DNA of 58,883 nt. It comes from Daejeonella sp. Lineage in GTDB: Bacteria; Bacteroidota; Bacteroidia; Sphingobacteriales; Sphingobacteriaceae. The position numbers were made by a program, and so were the translations under genes. This document shows, piece after piece, positions 33,265 to 42,195 of the stretch. Position 1 is the stretch's first letter. Each line of letters begins with the position of its first letter. The DNA is taken from positions 1 to 58,883 of the forward strand of contig NZ_JAUXXZ010000019.1 in assembly GCF_030684675.1 (NCBI RefSeq), in the 5' to 3' direction. A model generated the notes under the pieces. The model saw only the letters and a list, made by a program, of their open reading frames with translations, did no database searches and was not told the origin of the DNA.

Positions 33265-35745
33265 ATGAAACGTTTATTTACGATACTATTATTACTTTCC
33301 GGAATCTCCGGTGTTTATGCACAGGGAATGGGTGGGGCAGCAGCTCCTGCTGTAACAGGCAGAATTTCGGGTATTATTCTTGATTCCGTTACGCGTACTC
33401 CAATTGATTATGCTACTGTTGCGTTGGGACGATCAGGATCCACAAAATCGACCAATGGTGCCTTGACAGACGAGAAAGGTGCTTTCAAAATAGAGAATAT
33501 TTCTGCTGGGGTTTACCGCGTAACCATTGCTTTTCTGGGATATCAGACTAAAGTTATTGATTCAGTAAAGACTACCCTGGCTAAGCCGGATTTAAATCTG
33601 GGCCGTATTATGCTTGCTCCAAATAGAACCATGCTGAATGAAGTTGTGGTAACGGGCACGACACCGATTGTTGAAAATAAGATCGACAAGCTGGTTTATA
33701 ATGCAGAACAGGATGTTGCCATAGCTGGAGGAAATGCAACCGATGTACTTCGTAAAGTGCCTTTGCTTTCAGTCGATTTTGAGGGAAATGTTTCCCTGAG
33801 AGGGAGTCAGAATGTTAGAGTTCTGATTAATGGTAAACCATCGGGTTCTATGGCCAATAATATGGCTGATGCACTGAAGGCAATTCCGGCTGATCAGATT
33901 AAGAATGTTGAGGTAATTACTTCTCCCTCTGCAAAATATGATGCAGAAGGAACCTCAGGGATTATCAATATCATCACAAAGAAGAATAATCTTGCCGGTG
34001 TAAGTGGCTCGGTAAACGGTGGGGTAGGAACAAGGCAGAACAGCGGAAATGTTAATTTGAACGCTAAAACAGGCCGTTTGGCTCTAACTGCTAATGGCGG
34101 AGGATTCTATTCATGGCCTCAAACAAGTAATATTTCATTTAACCGTACCAATACAGCAGGTACACAGATAATCAGTCAGGCAGGTCAAAGTAAAACAGAC
34201 CGTTTGGCAATGAATGGTTCTATTGGTGCTGATTACGATTTCAATAGTTTCAATTCAATCAGCTCAAATGTACGGTTGAATGGATTCAGTAATAGTGCCA
34301 ATGGTAGTAATCTAAACCAGAATAGTTTCAACGGGGCAATGACTAATTTCACCCGTTTGAGTGATAACCAGATGCAAATGAATGGTATTGACTGGAGCAG
34401 CGATTACCTTCACAAGTTTAAGAAGAAGGATCAGCAAATCTCTCTTGCCTATCAGTTTACAAACAGTAAACAGAATAGTGACTATACTACCGATTTTTCA
34501 AATACGATAATTGATGAATATGGCGATAATAATGCCGATAATACCGAAAATACGATTCAGTTGGACTATACCCATCCCTTCAAGAAGGTTACTTTCGAAA
34601 CAGGACTGAAGGGTATTTTGAGGGATATTGTAAGTGATAATCAAACCCGCAACTTTAATTCAATTACCAGTACATTCACACCAATCTCAGCCCGTACCTA
34701 TATCTATGATTACAATCAGGATGTGTACTCGGCTTATGCAACATTTGCTTTTACTTTAGCTAAGAAATTCGGGATCAGGGCAGGTGCACGTTATGAGGGA
34801 ACTGAGATCAAGGGTGATGCAAGATCTGTAGGTGCTGCTGCATCTCCATTTAACAGCAGCTATTCTAATCTGGTTCCGAGTTTTGTGGTTTCAAGAACGT
34901 TCAAGAATTTTTCAACGGTTAAATTAAGTTATAACCAGCGTTTGCAAAGGCCGAGTTTGTTTTATCTGAATCCATTCCTGAATAGTGCAGATATTTTCAA
35001 TCAGTCGCAGGGAAACCCGGCGCTGAAGCCTGAACTTTCACACAATGTTGAGTTTAATTATTCCATGTTTGTGAAGGCATCTGTGCTGAATGCTTCGGTT
35101 TATTATCGTCGTACCAATGATATCATTGAAAGCTTTGTGATACCTGTTTCAGTTACCGATCCGGCAACCGGAAATGCGGCTAGCGGTTCTAGAACTACTT
35201 TCAGAAACGTTGGAAGCAATAATTCGGTTGGGTTTAATTTCTTCGGACAGATAAATCCTGTAAAACCGCTGACTTTAAGAGGTAATTTCAATGTTTTTAC
35301 ATATGATATCAACGCCAACAGCGGATTTACTGTGACCAATACAAATACACAACTGATTTATAATGCCTTCCTGATGGGTTCTTATGTTTTTCCAAAGGGA
35401 CTTACTTTCGAGACATTCCTGATTACCAATTCTCCGCGTCGTACTTCACAGGGTCAAAATCCATCATTTAATATGTGGAATCTTGGCTTGAAGAAAGAGA
35501 TTATGAAGAAGAAAGGAAGTATCGGTTTGACTATCATCGATCCATTCAACGAGAATAAGAACTTCCGTCAGAAAATTTCCGGAGCAGATTTTGTTCAAAA
35601 TAGTAATTTCTCAGTTCCTTTCCGCTCGTTTGGAACTAGCTTCAGCTATCGGTTTGGAAAATTGACAATGCAGGCTCCAAGAAAAAAACGTGGTGTGACG
35701 AATGATGATCTTAAGCAGGGAGAACAAAATAACGGAACTCAGTAA
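33265..35745 (+). CDS. TonB-dependent receptor-type outer membrane protein
   Basis: 826 residues. A signal peptide (RLFTILLLLSGISGVYAQG) is followed by a carboxypeptidase-regulatory-like domain (about 30-115; GRISGIILDSVTRTPIDYAT), a plug (about 125-235; NATDVLRKVPLLSVDFEGNV, SAKYDAEGTSGIINIIT) and a C-terminal 14-stranded-type barrel of the outer-membrane beta-barrel group found next to such plugs. There is no SusD partner beside it, so glycan uptake is not implied; iron, peptide or export-related roles are possible. Strong Asn/Ser content in extracellular loops is typical. Monocistronic. Confidence 0.88.
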   Translation: MKRLFTILLLLSGISGVYAQGMGGAAAPAVTGRISGIILDSVTRTPIDYATVALGRSGSTKSTNGALTDEKGAFKIENISAGVYRVTIAFLGYQTKVIDSVKTTLAKPDLNLGRIMLAPNRTMLNEVVVTGTTPIVENKIDKLVYNAEQDVAIAGGNATDVLRKVPLLSVDFEGNVSLRGSQNVRVLINGKPSGSMANNMADALKAIPADQIKNVEVITSPSAKYDAEGTSGIINIITKKNNLAGVSGSVNGGVGTRQNSGNVNLNAKTGRLALTANGGGFYSWPQTSNISFNRTNTAGTQIISQAGQSKTDRLAMNGSIGADYDFNSFNSISSNVRLNGFSNSANGSNLNQNSFNGAMTNFTRLSDNQMQMNGIDWSSDYLHKFKKKDQQISLAYQFTNSKQNSDYTTDFSNTIIDEYGDNNADNTENTIQLDYTHPFKKVTFETGLKGILRDIVSDNQTRNFNSITSTFTPISARTYIYDYNQDVYSAYATFAFTLAKKFGIRAGARYEGTEIKGDARSVGAAASPFNSSYSNLVPSFVVSRTFKNFSTVKLSYNQRLQRPSLFYLNPFLNSADIFNQSQGNPALKPELSHNVEFNYSMFVKASVLNASVYYRRTNDIIESFVIPVSVTDPATGNAASGSRTTFRNVGSNNSVGFNFFGQINPVKPLTLRGNFNVFTYDINANSGFTVTNTNTQLIYNAFLMGSYVFPKGLTFETFLITNSPRRTSQGQNPSFNMWNLGLKKEIMKKKGSIGLTIIDPFNENKNFRQKISGADFVQNSNFSVPFRSFGTSFSYRFGKLTMQAPRKKRGVTNDDLKQGEQNNGTQ

Positions 35746-35913
35746 AAATATTCCCAAGTACTGTTTTGTTTAGGTTGACTGATTTTATCTTGTTTTAGAA
35801 AGCAGGGTTTTTGCATCTTCTGTCCCGGTTGTCCCGTGTTCTGCCCTAGTTTTTTGCAACAGAATTAATAGATATCATGAAATTCAGTATTGCAAAAAAG
35901 CTAGAGCTGCCAC

Positions 35914-36005
35914 CCGGGTTTATTTCACATGGTAAATGGTCCTTTAGCCGTGCTGCCCGTCCCAATGAAAAACAACACCGGGTAAAATAAACCTAGCCGG
36001 AGGAG
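35914..36005. repeat. Dispersed repeat, copy 2, with inverted arms
   Basis: In the 346-base spacer after the receptor gene. 35971-36005 matches 11413-11447 on the opposite strand at 31 of 35 positions. The arm CCGGGTTTATTTCAC (35914-35928) faces GGGTAAAATAAACC (35981-35994), so the element can fold. The rest of the spacer (35746-35913) shows no gene. Confidence 0.6.
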
Positions 36006-36057
36006 AAAGATTTTGGTCTCTGAAATTCCTCTCATTTGATGGATCGAATGCTTTTTA

Positions 36058-36086
36058 TTGTCTGCCTTTTATAATTTGTACTTTTG
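36058..36086 (+). promoter_or_regulatory. Candidate promoter TTG-N18-TACTTTTG
   Basis: TACTTTTG (36079-36086) fits TAnnTTTG with a TTG 18 bases upstream. It lies 5 bases before the ATG, implying a leaderless or nearly leaderless transcript. Confidence 0.45.
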
Positions 36087-36091
36087 AAGAA

Positions 36092-37030
36092 ATGAGAATA
36101 ATAGCTGATCATAGAATAATTTCATTATTACCGGCAGCCACAGAGATTATTTGTGCATTGGGTTTGGAAAATCAGCTTATTGGCCGTTCACATGAATGTG
36201 ATTATCCTGAAAGTGCCAAGGATCTGCCAGTATGTTCTTCAGCTAAATTTCTTCCGGGTTCCGACAGTGCAGAAATAGATAGGCAGGTGAAAGAAATTCT
36301 CTCCGATTCACTCTCGATTTATACCATTGACAAAGAACTGATAAAAAGTCTGGCACCTGATATTATTATCACCCAGGCCCAATGTGAAGTTTGTGCAGTG
36401 AGTCTTAAAGATGTAGAGTTTGCGATAAATGATTTGCTTGAAAAGGGCTGTCAGGTTATTTCTCTGGAGCCTCATGGATTATCTGATATTTACCGGGATA
36501 TCCGGAACCTTGCGGATCAGCTTGGTGTGGGAGCTGCAGGAACGGATTTACTTGAATTATCAGAAGAACGAATTAATATCATTCGTCATAAACTCAAATT
36601 CATCACTGAGAAACCCAAAGTGGCCTGTATAGAATGGCTTTCACCCCTGATGATCGCAGGAAACTGGACACCTGAAATCATTGAGATTGCTGGCGGTATT
36701 CCGGTGTTGGCAGAGAAAGGAAAGCATTCGGGCTATATTAGTTTTGAGGATATTCAGAAAGAGAATCCTGATATCATCATACTGATGCCTTGCGGGTTTT
36801 CGATTGAGAGAACCCTAAAAGAGATCAATCTTTTACTGGAACTGCCCGGATGGACAGAATTAAAGGCTCTTCAGCAGAATAGAGTTTATATAGCCGATGG
36901 CAATCAATATTTTAACAGATCGGGACCGAGGATAACTGATAGCATTGAGATCATGGCTGAGATCATTAACCCGAAGCAGTTTGTTTTTGGGTATGAGGGA
37001 GAGGGATGGATAAGGTTCATACAACGCTGA
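36092..37030 (+). CDS. BtuF-like cobalamin/heme-type binding protein, no signal peptide
   Basis: 312 residues of the periplasmic-binding-protein class III fold seen in BtuF: RIISLLPAATEIICALGL at the start, IGRSHECDYPE (a conserved ligand-loop phrase), SLAPDIIITQAQCEVCAVS, then the second lobe with EWLSPLMIAGNWTPEIIEIAG and NPDIIILMPCGF. There is no signal peptide or lipobox, so it stays in the cytoplasm, and no permease or ATPase is next to it. Such stand-alone proteins are annotated as cobalamin-binding, but their role is unclear. Its stop codon lies inside a strong palindrome. Confidence 0.8.
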   Translation: MRIIADHRIISLLPAATEIICALGLENQLIGRSHECDYPESAKDLPVCSSAKFLPGSDSAEIDRQVKEILSDSLSIYTIDKELIKSLAPDIIITQAQCEVCAVSLKDVEFAINDLLEKGCQVISLEPHGLSDIYRDIRNLADQLGVGAAGTDLLELSEERINIIRHKLKFITEKPKVACIEWLSPLMIAGNWTPEIIEIAGGIPVLAEKGKHSGYISFEDIQKENPDIIILMPCGFSIERTLKEINLLLELPGWTELKALQQNRVYIADGNQYFNRSGPRITDSIEIMAEIINPKQFVFGYEGEGWIRFIQR

Positions 37031-37053
37031 CAGGGTTTTAAACCCTGTCAGCG
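37025..37053. terminator. Perfect palindrome ending the convergent pair
   Basis: 14-base arms CGCTGACAGGGTTT and AAACCCTGTCAGCG around one T. The upstream stop codon is inside the left arm. A third half-copy (AAACCCTGTCAGC) follows at 37060-37072. It serves as a bidirectional terminator and may be a dispersed repeat. Confidence 0.75.
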
Positions 37054-37074
37054 TTTCTTAAACCCTGTCAGCCT

Positions 37075-37596
37075 TTAAAATTCAATAAATCGTTCAATCT
37101 GCTGATTGGTAAATTTCACGGTGTCTTCATTAAAAAGATTCCCGTTTTCATCAAATTCTTTCCTGATGTTAGGAATATGTATGCGTAATGGCAAGACATG
37201 CATATTGATATAATGGCAGATTCCTGTAAAATGGTCTATACCCCGAACATTACCGTATTTGCCGCTTGAGAGTCCGACAAGGGCTGCCTTTTTCCCAAAA
37301 AAACTTTCCGGAAAAGTACAGGCATCAATAAAAGTTTTTAAAATTCCGGGGAAGCTTCCATTATACTCAGGGATGATGAAAATGAATTTGCTGCTTGCAG
37401 AAATTCTTTCCTGAATACTTTGAAAGGCTTCGCTGCGTTTCCCATAAAGATCGGAGCTTATCAGGTCGCCGGGAAGATCACATAGTGAGAGTATTTCTGA
37501 GTCGAAACCTTTTTCTGACAATTGCCCGTGATAATATTCGGCGAGTTTTAGAGTATTGCTTCCCTCACGATTAGTACCAGAAATTATTGTAGTCAT
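37075..37596 (-). CDS. NAD(P)H-dependent FMN reductase
   Basis: 173-residue flavodoxin-fold reductase. The phosphate-binding start ISGTNREGSNTLKLAEY and the flavin loop IPEYNGSFPGILKTFIDA are clear, as is LVGLSSGKYGNVRG. It uses NAD(P)H to reduce FMN, quinones or azo compounds; the physiological acceptor is unknown. It is divergent from parA across 174 bases and monocistronic. Confidence 0.88.
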   Translation of the reverse strand: MTTIISGTNREGSNTLKLAEYYHGQLSEKGFDSEILSLCDLPGDLISSDLYGKRSEAFQSIQERISASSKFIFIIPEYNGSFPGILKTFIDACTFPESFFGKKAALVGLSSGKYGNVRGIDHFTGICHYINMHVLPLRIHIPNIRKEFDENGNLFNEDTVKFTNQQIERFIEF

Positions 37597-37770
37597 TTTG
37601 TGGATAAGATGTGCAAAACGAAAATCGCCCCGCGGTATAATTAGTTTTAAGTTTGTATCTTAGAATTTATTAAAAAATCCTATTTAATCAGTCAAAAGTA
37701 GTGTTTTGAACTGCTTAGAATTTATTGTTTAGACTTTTTAATATCACGTATTTGTAATTATTTTTTTAAA

Positions 37771-38574
37771 ATGAGCAAAATTATCGCATTAGCAAATCAA
37801 AAAGGGGGCGTTGGAAAAACTACTTCTGCCATAAATCTTGCAGCGAGCTTAGCTGTACTTGAATACCGCACTCTTTTGGTTGATGCAGATCCGCAGGCAA
37901 ATTCAACATCAGGAATAGGTTTTGACCCACGTACAATTAAGGCCAGTATATACGAGTGTATAATTAACGAGATAGACCCTTTGGAAGCTATTCAAAATAC
38001 AGACACTCCTAACCTTGATCTTCTTCCTGCCCATATTGATCTGGTAGGTGCTGAGATTGAGATGATCAATTTAACGAGCAGGGAATATAAAATGAAAGCG
38101 GTTCTGGATAAGATCCGTGATAATTATGATTTCATTATCATTGACTGTTCCCCCTCTTTGGGTTTGATCACAATCAATGCTCTTACGGCAGCAGATTCAG
38201 TAATTATTCCTGTTCAATGTGAGTACTTTGCATTGGAAGGTCTGGGTAAATTACTGAACACGATAAAAATTGTTCAGAGTCGGTTAAATCCGAATCTTCA
38301 GATCGAAGGTATATTGCTGACTATGTATGATGTCAGACTGAGACTGTCAAATCAGGTTGTTGAAGAAGTGAAGACCCATTTTCAGGACCTTGTTTTTGAT
38401 ACGATCATTCAACGTAATACCCGGTTAAGTGAGGCTCCAAGTTATGGTATCTCGGTTATTATGCATGATGCAAATTGTAAAGGTGCAATCAATTACCTTA
38501 ATTTAGCCCGGGAGATCATCCGTAAAAATGGACTGGTTTCAAATGAGGAGGCTGTAAAACAAGCTTTAGTATAA
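37771..38574 (+). CDS. parA: Chromosome partitioning ATPase ParA (Soj)
   Basis: 267 residues. The deviant Walker A box KGGVGKTTSAIN (11-22), LVDADPQANSTSG and FIIIDCSPSLGL mark a chromosomal ParA. With ParB it positions newly replicated origins. parB starts one base after its stop codon. It heads an operon with parB, DUF5683, dapB and lepB, a conserved Bacteroidota order. Confidence 0.95.
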   Translation: MSKIIALANQKGGVGKTTSAINLAASLAVLEYRTLLVDADPQANSTSGIGFDPRTIKASIYECIINEIDPLEAIQNTDTPNLDLLPAHIDLVGAEIEMINLTSREYKMKAVLDKIRDNYDFIIIDCSPSLGLITINALTAADSVIIPVQCEYFALEGLGKLLNTIKIVQSRLNPNLQIEGILLTMYDVRLRLSNQVVEEVKTHFQDLVFDTIIQRNTRLSEAPSYGISVIMHDANCKGAINYLNLAREIIRKNGLVSNEEAVKQALV

Positions 38575-38575
38575 T

Positions 38576-39472
38576 ATGATCTACCAAAAGAAAACCGGAT
38601 TAGGAAGGGGATTAAGAGCTCTTTTGGACGATTCGGATTTACCGGAAAATGATAGACAACAGGTAAGTAATGAAAGCTCCTCACTGGGGTCTATCAGCTC
38701 CGTAAAGATCAGTCAGGTTCAGGTTAATCCATTTCAGCCCCGTACTGATTTTGATCCTGAAGCACTCCATGAACTCGCGGAGTCGATCAAACTGCAAGGC
38801 TTGATTCAACCAATCACTGTCAGACAGTCGGGGCAGAATTCTTATCAGCTTATTTCGGGTGAACGTAGGTTGCGGGCATCCAAACTTGCAGGCTTGACTG
38901 AGATTCCGGCCTATGTTCGTACAGCAAATGACCAGCAAATGCTGGAAATGGCGTTGATCGAAAATATTCAGCGTGAAAATCTGAATGCAATAGAAGTAGC
39001 CCTTAGCTTTCAGCGGATGATTGATGAATGTAATTTGAAGCAGGAGCAGCTTGGTGAACGTGTAAGCAAGAACCGCTCTACTGTAACCAATTACCTTCGT
39101 TTGCTAAAACTTCCTCCTGCTATTCAGGCTTCTATTCGTGATAAAGAGATCTCTATGGGGCATGCACGTGCTCTGATTTCGGTAGAGGATGTCGACAAAC
39201 AACTTTATCTTTTTCAGGAGATAATTAATCGCGGACTTTCGGTGCGGAAGGTGGAAGAATTGGTCAGGCAGATACAGAACATCGGAAAAGGAAAAAAATC
39301 TGTAAAAGCATCCGCAATGTCTTTTCAATACATGAAGATTCAGGATGATCTTGCCTCTAAGTTTAGCACTAATGTTAAGTTAAAGCTGGATGAAAAAGGT
39401 AAGGGCTCTATTGAAATCGGGTTCATGTCTGATGATGATCTGAATCGTATTCTGGAAATGTTAGACTGGTAA
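38576..39472 (+). CDS. parB: Chromosome partitioning protein ParB (Spo0J)
   Basis: 298 residues. The ParB/Srx CTPase domain has LISGERRLRASKLAG and the upstream ESIKLQGLIQPITVR; the helix-turn-helix region (LGERVSKNRSTVTNYLRLLK) binds parS, and a C-terminal dimer domain closes it. Its stop codon overlaps the start of the DUF5683 gene by one base. No copy of the common parS palindrome was noticed in the window. Confidence 0.95.
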   Translation: MIYQKKTGLGRGLRALLDDSDLPENDRQQVSNESSSLGSISSVKISQVQVNPFQPRTDFDPEALHELAESIKLQGLIQPITVRQSGQNSYQLISGERRLRASKLAGLTEIPAYVRTANDQQMLEMALIENIQRENLNAIEVALSFQRMIDECNLKQEQLGERVSKNRSTVTNYLRLLKLPPAIQASIRDKEISMGHARALISVEDVDKQLYLFQEIINRGLSVRKVEELVRQIQNIGKGKKSVKASAMSFQYMKIQDDLASKFSTNVKLKLDEKGKGSIEIGFMSDDDLNRILEMLDW

Positions 39473-40092
39473 TGAAATTGAAAATCCTATTGGGTTTCAT
39501 CTTTATGTGTTTTTTAACGCAAACAGATGCGCTTTCTCAGGTTACAGGGATTCCTCCTGCTAAATCAGACAGTAGTAAAATACAAGTTAAGAAAGAGCCT
39601 GTTCTAAAAGATTCTGCCCGTCTTGCTATCGAAGCAATGCCGCGTCGCGCAGCAATGAGATCATTAATGCTGCCGGGCCTTGGACAGATTTACAACAAGC
39701 GCTGGTGGAAAGTTCCCTTGGTTTATGGTGGTTTTATAGGAATTGGCCTCGTTTTTGAGTTTAATCATCGCAACTATAAAGTATTTCTGAAGGAAGCCCA
39801 GTTTCGTGAACTGAATCCCGAAAAAACAGAAAATCCACTATACTCGGGATATACAAATGAGGGAATTATTCAGATTAAGGATGCTTACAGGCGTGATCGG
39901 GATCTTTCAGTGTTAGCCGGACTTGGATTTTATGCGATTACAATCATTGATGCTTATGTTGATGCAAAGTTCTTCAGGTTTGATATTTCTGATGAATTGT
40001 CATTGAAAGTACAGCCATCTGTAGGTCAGGTGCCTGTTCACGCTTCCGCTTTTTCTCCAGCAATTGGGCTAAAACTGAAGTTGAGTTTATGA
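39472..40092 (+). CDS. DUF5683 membrane protein
   Basis: 206 residues with a signal-type N-terminus (KILLGFIFMCFLTQTDALSQ), a conserved segment AMRSLMLPGLGQIYNKRWWK (about 61-80), a membrane helix at VPLVYGGFIGIGLVFEF and another at SVLAGLGFYAITIIDAYVDA. Function unknown; it is a lineage-specific companion of parAB-dapB-lepB, which hints at an envelope role. Confidence 0.85.
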   Translation: MKLKILLGFIFMCFLTQTDALSQVTGIPPAKSDSSKIQVKKEPVLKDSARLAIEAMPRRAAMRSLMLPGLGQIYNKRWWKVPLVYGGFIGIGLVFEFNHRNYKVFLKEAQFRELNPEKTENPLYSGYTNEGIIQIKDAYRRDRDLSVLAGLGFYAITIIDAYVDAKFFRFDISDELSLKVQPSVGQVPVHASAFSPAIGLKLKLSL

Positions 40093-40116
40093 ACATGTAT
40101 ATTTAATTTTTAATAG

Positions 40117-40860
40117 ATGAAGATAGCTATTCTTGGATATGGTAAAATGGGCCGTATCATTGAACAATTTGCAATTGAAAGGGGCCATGAAGTTGTTCTG
40201 AAAGTTAATGTTGATAATTTGGAGGACTTGAGCATACCCAATTTAGAAAAGGCAGATGTAGCCATAGATTTTAGTACTCCTGATTCTGCCCTGAGCAATA
40301 TCGAGATTTGCTTTGCAGCACATGTTCCGATTGTGGTGGGTACTACAGGATGGTATGGCCATTTACAGGAAGTAAAGAATAAATGTGAGGAGAGTAACAA
40401 TACACTTTTATACGCATCTAATTTTAGTATTGGAGTGAATGTATTCTTTTTTGTAAATAAAGTGCTTGCTAAGATCATGAACAGGTATCCGCAATACGAA
40501 GTTCAGGTTGAAGAGATTCATCATACACAAAAGCTCGATTCACCAAGTGGTACAGCGATGACCATTGCAGAAGGTATTATTTCTGAATTGGGACGCAAGA
40601 ATGAGTGGGCGAATGAGTTGATAGGTTCGGGTGAAGAATTGATACCTAAGCCTGATCAGTTACTGATCGAATCACATCGTATTGAGGATGTTCCGGGCAC
40701 TCATACGGTCATTTATAGTTCGGAAGTAGATGATATTGAATTTAAGCATAAGGCGCATAACCGTGCAGGTTTTGCCCTTGGAGCTGTGATGGCAGCAGAG
40801 TGGCTTGAAGACAAAACCGGATTTTTTAATATCGCAGATATGTTTGATTTTAGCATTTAA
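40117..40860 (+). CDS. dapB: 4-hydroxy-tetrahydrodipicolinate reductase
   Basis: 247 residues. Second dedicated step of diaminopimelate/lysine synthesis. The NAD(P) motif is ILGYGKMGR (4-12), the substrate region is EEIHHTQKLDSPSGTAMTIA with the catalytic His pair and Lys, and GVMAAEWL-like helices close the fold (GAVMAAEWLEDKTGFF). It is in the parA-to-lepB operon with a 24-base gap upstream. Confidence 0.95.
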   Translation: MKIAILGYGKMGRIIEQFAIERGHEVVLKVNVDNLEDLSIPNLEKADVAIDFSTPDSALSNIEICFAAHVPIVVGTTGWYGHLQEVKNKCEESNNTLLYASNFSIGVNVFFFVNKVLAKIMNRYPQYEVQVEEIHHTQKLDSPSGTAMTIAEGIISELGRKNEWANELIGSGEELIPKPDQLLIESHRIEDVPGTHTVIYSSEVDDIEFKHKAHNRAGFALGAVMAAEWLEDKTGFFNIADMFDFSI

Positions 40861-40877
40861 ATTGATTACAATAGAAC

Positions 40878-41984
40878 ATGAGTTTAACGAATAAGGGTAA
40901 ATCGAAGGATAAGAAAGTACGGGCCAAGAAGAGTGCCGGCAGAGAGTGGTTTGATGCGATTCTGTTTGCTGTAGTGGCTGCTACGCTGATCAGGGGACTT
41001 TTTATTGAGGCCTATGTTATTCCAACGGGTTCTATGGAGAAAACATTGCTTGTCGGAGATTATCTTTTCGTGAGTAAAGTGAATTATGGAGCAAGGATGC
41101 CCATCACACCGGTATCTTTCCCTTTTGCTCATCACACCATGCCAATAACCGGAACAAAGGCTTATTGGGAGGGCATAAAATGGGATTACCGACGCCTGCC
41201 AGGGCTTGGTGAGGTTAAAAGGAATGATGTTGTTGTTTTTAACTTTCCGATGGATGCAGATGCTCCACTGTCACGGCCGGTAGATAAACGCGAGAACTAC
41301 ATTAAGCGTTGCCTGGCTATAGGCGGGGATACAATACAGATCAAAGATGCCCGGGTGTTTCTGAACAATAGGCCTGCAGAAGTCCCAGTCTTCGGTGAAA
41401 AATATTATTATGTAAAATCTGATGGGACTGATTTTAACCCTCAGGCGATAGAAGATCTGAATATTGAAGCACAGCGCTCATCTGCAGATGAGTATATTTT
41501 TAACATGACTGCGGCCGATGCTGAAATTATTAAGGGCTGGGCAAATGTAAAGAGTGTGAACCCTTACATCCGGCCATTGAACGAATTTGATTCTCAGATA
41601 TTTCCGCATAATCCTTCAATTAAATGGAATGCCGACAATTTCGGGCCACTGATCGTGCCAAAACAAGGATGGACCGTGAAACTGGATAGCAGCAATTATT
41701 CAGTTTACGAACGTGCAATTTCAGTTTATGAAGGAAATACGATTGAAAGAGTTGGAAATGACATCTTAATCAATGGGAAAAAGACAAATAGCTATACTTT
41801 TAAAATGAATTATTACTGGATGATGGGCGACAACAGGGACAATTCTCTGGATTCACGTTATTGGGGATTTGTACCTGATGACCACATCGTGGGTAAGGCT
41901 TTATTCGTATGGATGAGCTGGAACACAAAAGGTACTTTCTTCGATAAAGTACGCTGGAGCAGATTACTTGGAGGGATTAATTAG
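40878..41984 (+). CDS. lepB: Signal peptidase I
   Basis: 368 residues, longer than E. coli LepB (324 residues) because of an insert between about 165 and 285 common in Bacteroidota. An N-terminal membrane helix (WFDAILFAVVAATLIRGLFI) leads to the catalytic Ser52 in PTGSMEKTLLVGD; the general-base Lys143 is in YIKRCLAIGGD, and GDNRDNSLDSRYWGFVP is the last conserved box. It removes signal peptides from the many exported proteins of this window. A perfect terminator follows. Confidence 0.95.
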   Translation: MSLTNKGKSKDKKVRAKKSAGREWFDAILFAVVAATLIRGLFIEAYVIPTGSMEKTLLVGDYLFVSKVNYGARMPITPVSFPFAHHTMPITGTKAYWEGIKWDYRRLPGLGEVKRNDVVVFNFPMDADAPLSRPVDKRENYIKRCLAIGGDTIQIKDARVFLNNRPAEVPVFGEKYYYVKSDGTDFNPQAIEDLNIEAQRSSADEYIFNMTAADAEIIKGWANVKSVNPYIRPLNEFDSQIFPHNPSIKWNADNFGPLIVPKQGWTVKLDSSNYSVYERAISVYEGNTIERVGNDILINGKKTNSYTFKMNYYWMMGDNRDNSLDSRYWGFVPDDHIVGKALFVWMSWNTKGTFFDKVRWSRLLGGIN

Positions 41985-41999
41985 AATCTAAAATCTTTT

Positions 42000-42045
42000 A
42001 ACAAAAAAGGGGGGCTGCGATTAATCGCAGCCCCCCTTTTTTGTT
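42000..42045 (+). terminator. Perfect intrinsic terminator after lepB
   Basis: A fully symmetrical 46-base palindrome: A-tract, GGGGGGCTGCGATT, its complement, then a T-tract. Strong on both strands, so it also isolates the convergent minus-strand gene. Confidence 0.92.
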
Positions 42046-42053
42046 AGCTGTGC

Positions 42054-42156
42054 TGTCATCCCGAAAGCTGCCCTTCAGCAGCTGAGGGAACTCCGCTATT
42101 ATAGATCAAATTTTGTTTCATGAGCACAAAGTTCCTTCACTTCGTTCAGGATGACA
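42054..42156. repeat. TGTCATCC-ended element (MITE-like)
   Basis: 103 bases with matching ends: TGTCATCCCGAA on the left and, read from the right on the other strand, TGTCATCCTGAA. Each end is followed inward by a GARGGAACT block. No coding capacity. It looks like a small non-autonomous or repeat element between two convergent genes. Confidence 0.6.
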
Positions 42157-42195
42157 GGTGGAAAGCGCCAAAAGCTTATAGCTCAAAATTAAATT

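Noticed and set aside
35746-36091. Cobalamin riboswitch before the BtuF-like gene
   Set aside because: No B12-box-like conserved core could be found; the spacer is explained by a dispersed repeat.
37597-37770. parS site near parAB
   Set aside because: No copy of the common TGTTTCACGTGAAACA-type palindrome was seen here or in the operon.
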